From: an uncultured Clostridium sp.
Lineage (GTDB): Bacteria > Bacillota_A > Clostridia > Lachnospirales > Lachnospiraceae
Direction: 5' to 3'
Assembly (NCBI GenBank): GCA_945836785.1
Contig: CAMAMD010000053.1
Coordinates: forward strand, 1 to 8,442
Length of the DNA: 8,442 nucleotides
Positions 6,384 through 8,442 of this stretch are shown here, one piece after another. Each line of letters opens with the position of its first letter. Position 1 is the stretch's first letter. The translations under genes were made by a program, and so were the position numbers. The notes beneath the pieces were generated by a model. The model ran no database searches. It had not been told where the DNA came from and saw nothing but the letters and a program-made list of their open reading frames with translations.

Positions 6384-7748
6384 ATGTTTGATATGAGAGT
6401 AAAGGATATCCTTGCTGCTACCGGAGGAAAGCTTTTGTGCGGTGATGAGAATACGGTTGTCAGGGATATATGTACAGATTCCAGAAAAATCAAGGAGGGA
6501 GATCTCTTTGTTCCGATAATCGGAAATAACGTAGATGCACACATGTTTATTGAAAGTGCTTTGGAGGTGGGAGCTGCAACCCTTACGTCAAGACACAGTA
6601 ATGTTGTAATTGCCGATAAGCCATATATTCAGGTGCATGACACAGAGAAAGCACTGCAGGATATCGGGTTTTATATACGAGACAGATTTGATATTCCGAT
6701 TGTGAGTGTAACGGGAAGTGTCGGAAAGACGACAACAAGAGAGATGATTGCAGCTGCATTAAATGAGAATATTCCGGTGTACCAGACACAGGGAAATTAT
6801 AATTCTCTGATTGGTACCCCTATCACATTATCCAGAATGCAGAAGGATACGCAGCTCGCAGTGCTGGAACTGGGAGTCGGGGGTCCGGGGGAGATGGATA
6901 TCTTGTCGCGTATGACCCGCCCGTCCATCGCTGTTGTGACGGTTATCGGTGTGGCTCATATAGAACACTTTAAGACGCAGGAGAATATACGCACAGAGAA
7001 GCTGTCTATCATCAATGGACTTCAGCCGGATGGTATTCTGCTTTTGAACGGCGATGATCCTATGCTTGCAGAGATGCGTGGGAAGACGGATGTAAAAACG
7101 CTCTTTTATGGAACACAGGACTGGTGTGATTATCGTGCAGAGAATATTCATATGGAGAATTACCGGTACGTCTATGATTATGTTCATGACGGAAAAAGGG
7201 TACCGGTGGTTTTGAATGCCCTTGGCAGACACAATGTTGGAAACTCGCTTGCCGGTATGGCAGTTGTGGATTATATGGGATATGATGTGGAAAAGGCGGC
7301 TGCGGGCTTTGCACACTTCCAGGGTCTGCGCCAGCGTCTGATTCCGGTGCCTGGGAAATATACAATTATCGATGATTCCTATAATGCAAGTCCGGATTCC
7401 ATGAAAGCAAGTATTAATGTTCTGGCAGAGCTTCCGGGAAATGGCAAGAAAATAGCTGTACTCGGAGATATGTTTGAGCTTGGAGAAAATAGTGAAAAGT
7501 ACCATTATGAGGTGGGCAGATATCTGGCAGACAAACCGATTGATGAGTTGGTTGTAATCGGAGAAATGGCACAGCATATTGTTCGCGGAGTTCAGGATGC
7601 GAATGCTGATATAAAATGCTACACCTTTAAGGATAACGGAGAAATCGCATTGTTTTTGATGTCGGTAATGACACCGGATGACATTGTACTGATAAAAGGT
7701 TCAAATGGCATGCACTTAAATGAAGTGGTAAGCAATATGTTGGATTAG
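6384..7748 (+). CDS. murF: UDP-N-acetylmuramoyl-tripeptide--D-alanyl-D-alanine ligase
   Basis: MurF uses ATP to add D-Ala-D-Ala to the UDP-MurNAc-tripeptide, completing the cytoplasmic peptidoglycan precursor. The 454-residue length is normal. The substrate-binding N-terminal domain (about 1-100) includes TDSRKIKEGDLF (31-42). The central ATPase domain has the P-loop TGSVGKTTTRE (110-120), GNYNSLIGTP (137-146), ELGVGGPGEMDIL (162-174), and IGVAHIEHF (188-196) with K206 in the place of the carbamylated lysine. The C-terminal domain has GRHNVGN (281-287), LRQRL (315-319), IDDSYNASPDSM (329-340) and VLGDMFELG (359-367). Small variations from the common motifs occur (ELGVGGPGE, KGSNGM) but the catalytic core looks complete. 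The ATG is preceded by GGGGAG at about seven bases; it probably shares the DJ-1 promoter. No convincing terminator follows. Confidence 0.97.
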   Translation: MFDMRVKDILAATGGKLLCGDENTVVRDICTDSRKIKEGDLFVPIIGNNVDAHMFIESALEVGAATLTSRHSNVVIADKPYIQVHDTEKALQDIGFYIRDRFDIPIVSVTGSVGKTTTREMIAAALNENIPVYQTQGNYNSLIGTPITLSRMQKDTQLAVLELGVGGPGEMDILSRMTRPSIAVVTVIGVAHIEHFKTQENIRTEKLSIINGLQPDGILLLNGDDPMLAEMRGKTDVKTLFYGTQDWCDYRAENIHMENYRYVYDYVHDGKRVPVVLNALGRHNVGNSLAGMAVVDYMGYDVEKAAAGFAHFQGLRQRLIPVPGKYTIIDDSYNASPDSMKASINVLAELPGNGKKIAVLGDMFELGENSEKYHYEVGRYLADKPIDELVVIGEMAQHIVRGVQDANADIKCYTFKDNGEIALFLMSVMTPDDIVLIKGSNGMHLNEVVSNMLD

Positions 7749-7777
7749 TGCGTATTGGTTTATGCTGGCTTTGCTTC

Positions 7778-7790
7778 ATGGAAATTCCAT
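7778..7790. repeat. 13-bp perfect palindrome adjoining the rubrerythrin -35 box
   Basis: ATGGAA-A-TTCCAT is a perfect 6-1-6 inverted repeat ending one base before TTGACA. It lacks a usable hairpin loop and a following T-run, so it is a poor terminator for murF. Its place suggests a possible binding site for a regulator of the rubrerythrin promoter, but it could be chance. Confidence 0.4.
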
Positions 7791-7791
7791 A

Positions 7792-7820
7792 TTGACATAA
7801 AAAATTGCTTGTGTTATATT
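7792..7820 (+). promoter_or_regulatory. Strong sigma-A promoter for the rubrerythrin gene
   Basis: A perfect -35 TTGACA (7792-7797) is followed at 17 bases by TATATT (7815-7820), with an extended -10 TG at 7812-7813. Transcription would begin near 7827, leaving a leader of about 63 bases before the ATG at 7890. This is the best promoter in the window and fits the gene's highly expressed codon use. Confidence 0.85.
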
Positions 7821-7835
7821 GTTTTTAGAGAAAAT

Positions 7836-7854
7836 AGTAATGATTCTCATTATT
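7836..7854. promoter_or_regulatory. Fur/PerR-like operator
   Basis: The 19-base site AGTAATGATTCTCATTATT has a perfect inverted core TAATGA-TTC-TCATTA (7838-7852). It matches the classic 19-base Fur box (GATAATGATAATCATTATC) at 14 positions. It lies about 10-28 bases after the predicted transcription start, where a bound repressor would block polymerase. Fur and PerR sites are similar, so the exact regulator (iron or peroxide sensing) cannot be told from sequence; PerR is attractive because it controls rubrerythrin genes in Clostridium. Confidence 0.7.
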
Positions 7855-7874
7855 GCTAGATATATTAAGAAATG

Positions 7875-7881
7875 AAAGGAG
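7875..7881 (+). promoter_or_regulatory. Ribosome binding site that fixes the rubrerythrin start
   Basis: AAAGGAG lies eight bases before the ATG at 7890. An earlier in-frame ATG at 7872 precedes this site and would make it part of the coding region (adding six residues MKGVLI), so the downstream ATG is preferred. Confidence 0.85.
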
Positions 7882-7889
7882 TATTAATT

Positions 7890-8429
7890 ATGAAGTTTGT
7901 ATGTGGAGTATGTGGATATGTATACGAGGGAGATGCTGCACCGGAGTTTTGCCCGGTTTGTAAAGCACCAGCTGATAAGTTCAAGGCACAGGAGGGAGAA
8001 TTATCCTGGGCTGCAGAGCATATCGTAGGTGTTGCACAGGGTGTAAGCGAGGATATCCTTGCTGATCTTAGAGCAAACTTTGAAGGTGAGTGTACAGAAG
8101 TTGGTATGTACCTTGCTATGGCAAGAGTTGCACACAGAGAAGGCTATCCTGAGGTTGGTTTATATTATGAGAAGGCTGCATGGGAAGAGGCAGAGCATGC
8201 TGCTAAGTTTGCAGAGCTTCTCGGTGAAGTTGTAACAGACAGCACAAAGAAGAATCTTGAGCTTAGAGTTGCCGCTGAGAATGGTGCAACAGCAGGTAAG
8301 ACAGATCTTGCTAAGAGAGCAAAGGCTGCAAATCTTGATGCAATCCATGATACCGTACATGAGATGGCTCGTGACGAGGCCAGACATGGAAAAGCATTTG
8401 AAGGTCTGTTAAAGAGATACTTTGGCTAA
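7890..8429 (+). CDS. Reverse rubrerythrin (N-terminal rubredoxin, C-terminal ferritin-like diiron domain)
   Basis: The 179-residue protein starts with a short rubredoxin domain (1-36) whose iron ligands are C5, C8, C21 and C24 (CxxC-x12-CxxC). The ferritin-like domain (about 40-179) carries the diiron ligand set: glutamates near E67/E70, ExxH at 100-103, E130, and ExxH at 163-166. This order is opposite to classical rubrerythrin, where rubredoxin is C-terminal, and matches the reverse rubrerythrins of Clostridium, which reduce hydrogen peroxide (and support oxygen reduction) with electrons from NADH-linked partners in the cytoplasm. It is monocistronic as far as visible. Codons differ from neighbours: arginine is almost all AGA, glycine mostly GGT, lysine mostly AAG, leucine mostly CTT, as in highly expressed genes. 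Control is probably by the Fur/PerR-like site upstream. Confidence 0.96.
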   Translation: MKFVCGVCGYVYEGDAAPEFCPVCKAPADKFKAQEGELSWAAEHIVGVAQGVSEDILADLRANFEGECTEVGMYLAMARVAHREGYPEVGLYYEKAAWEEAEHAAKFAELLGEVVTDSTKKNLELRVAAENGATAGKTDLAKRAKAANLDAIHDTVHEMARDEARHGKAFEGLLKRYFG

Positions 8430-8442
8430 AAGCCTTGACACA

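Noticed and set aside
6828..7577. 249-codon open frame on the minus strand inside murF
   Set aside because: The translation is rich in His, Ile and Cys without motifs, as expected for the complement of a coding gene, and murF is clearly the real gene.
7749..7791. Rho-independent terminator after murF
   Set aside because: The only inverted repeat here is the palindrome at 7778-7790, which has no loop of proper size, is AT-rich and is not followed by a T-run.
8424..8442. Terminator stem or new -35 box after rubrerythrin
   Set aside because: GGCT-AAA-AGCC is a four-base stem only, and AAAAGCCTTGACACA could be the left arm of a terminator, but the window ends before any right arm or -10 box can be seen.

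Overview
The window looks like ordinary chromosome from an anaerobic, low-to-moderate GC member of the Bacillota, most likely a Clostridia/Lachnospiraceae-type organism. This rests on strong AGGAGG ribosome binding sites, the ribE-ribBA-ribH gene order, a reverse rubrerythrin (rubredoxin domain first, as in Clostridium), a 7TM sensor with a LytS-like cytoplasmic part, and tightly packed operons. The taxonomy is inference from gene content only. No mobile element, CRISPR array, tRNA or rRNA was seen, and no gene-free stretch exceeds about 150 bases.

Region 1 (1-5222, plus strand) appears to be one long transcription unit. It opens with the last codons of a probable riboflavin synthase gene (ribE), then bifunctional ribBA and ribH (lumazine synthase). 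Next come a Cof-type HAD phosphatase whose ribosome binding site overlaps the ribH stop, a large 7TM sensor/histidine-kinase-like protein overlapping the HAD gene by ATGA, and a DUF1189-like membrane protein 4 bases later. The HAD enzyme is a reasonable candidate for the dephosphorylation step that riboflavin synthesis needs between RibD and RibH. The sensor is the most unusual gene: its LytS-type dimerization segment aligns well with the canonical motif but has glycine where the phospho-accepting histidine should be, and no response regulator gene is adjacent.

Region 2 (5187-5711, minus strand) is a CYTH-domain protein (triphosphate tunnel family). Its 3' end overlaps the DUF1189-like gene tail to tail by 36 bases.

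Region 3 (5712-7748, plus strand) starts with a short divergent promoter region. A good TTGAAG-N17-TATACT promoter drives a DJ-1/PfpI-family protein followed 18 bases later by murF, the last cytoplasmic ligase of UDP-MurNAc-pentapeptide synthesis.

Region 4 (7749-8442, plus strand) is a separately controlled reverse rubrerythrin gene. It has a near-consensus promoter (TTGACA-N17-TATATT with an extended -10), a Fur/PerR-like inverted repeat just downstream of the likely transcription start, a 13-bp palindrome touching the -35 box, and codon use typical of a highly expressed gene. This fits an iron- or peroxide-responsive oxidative defence gene.
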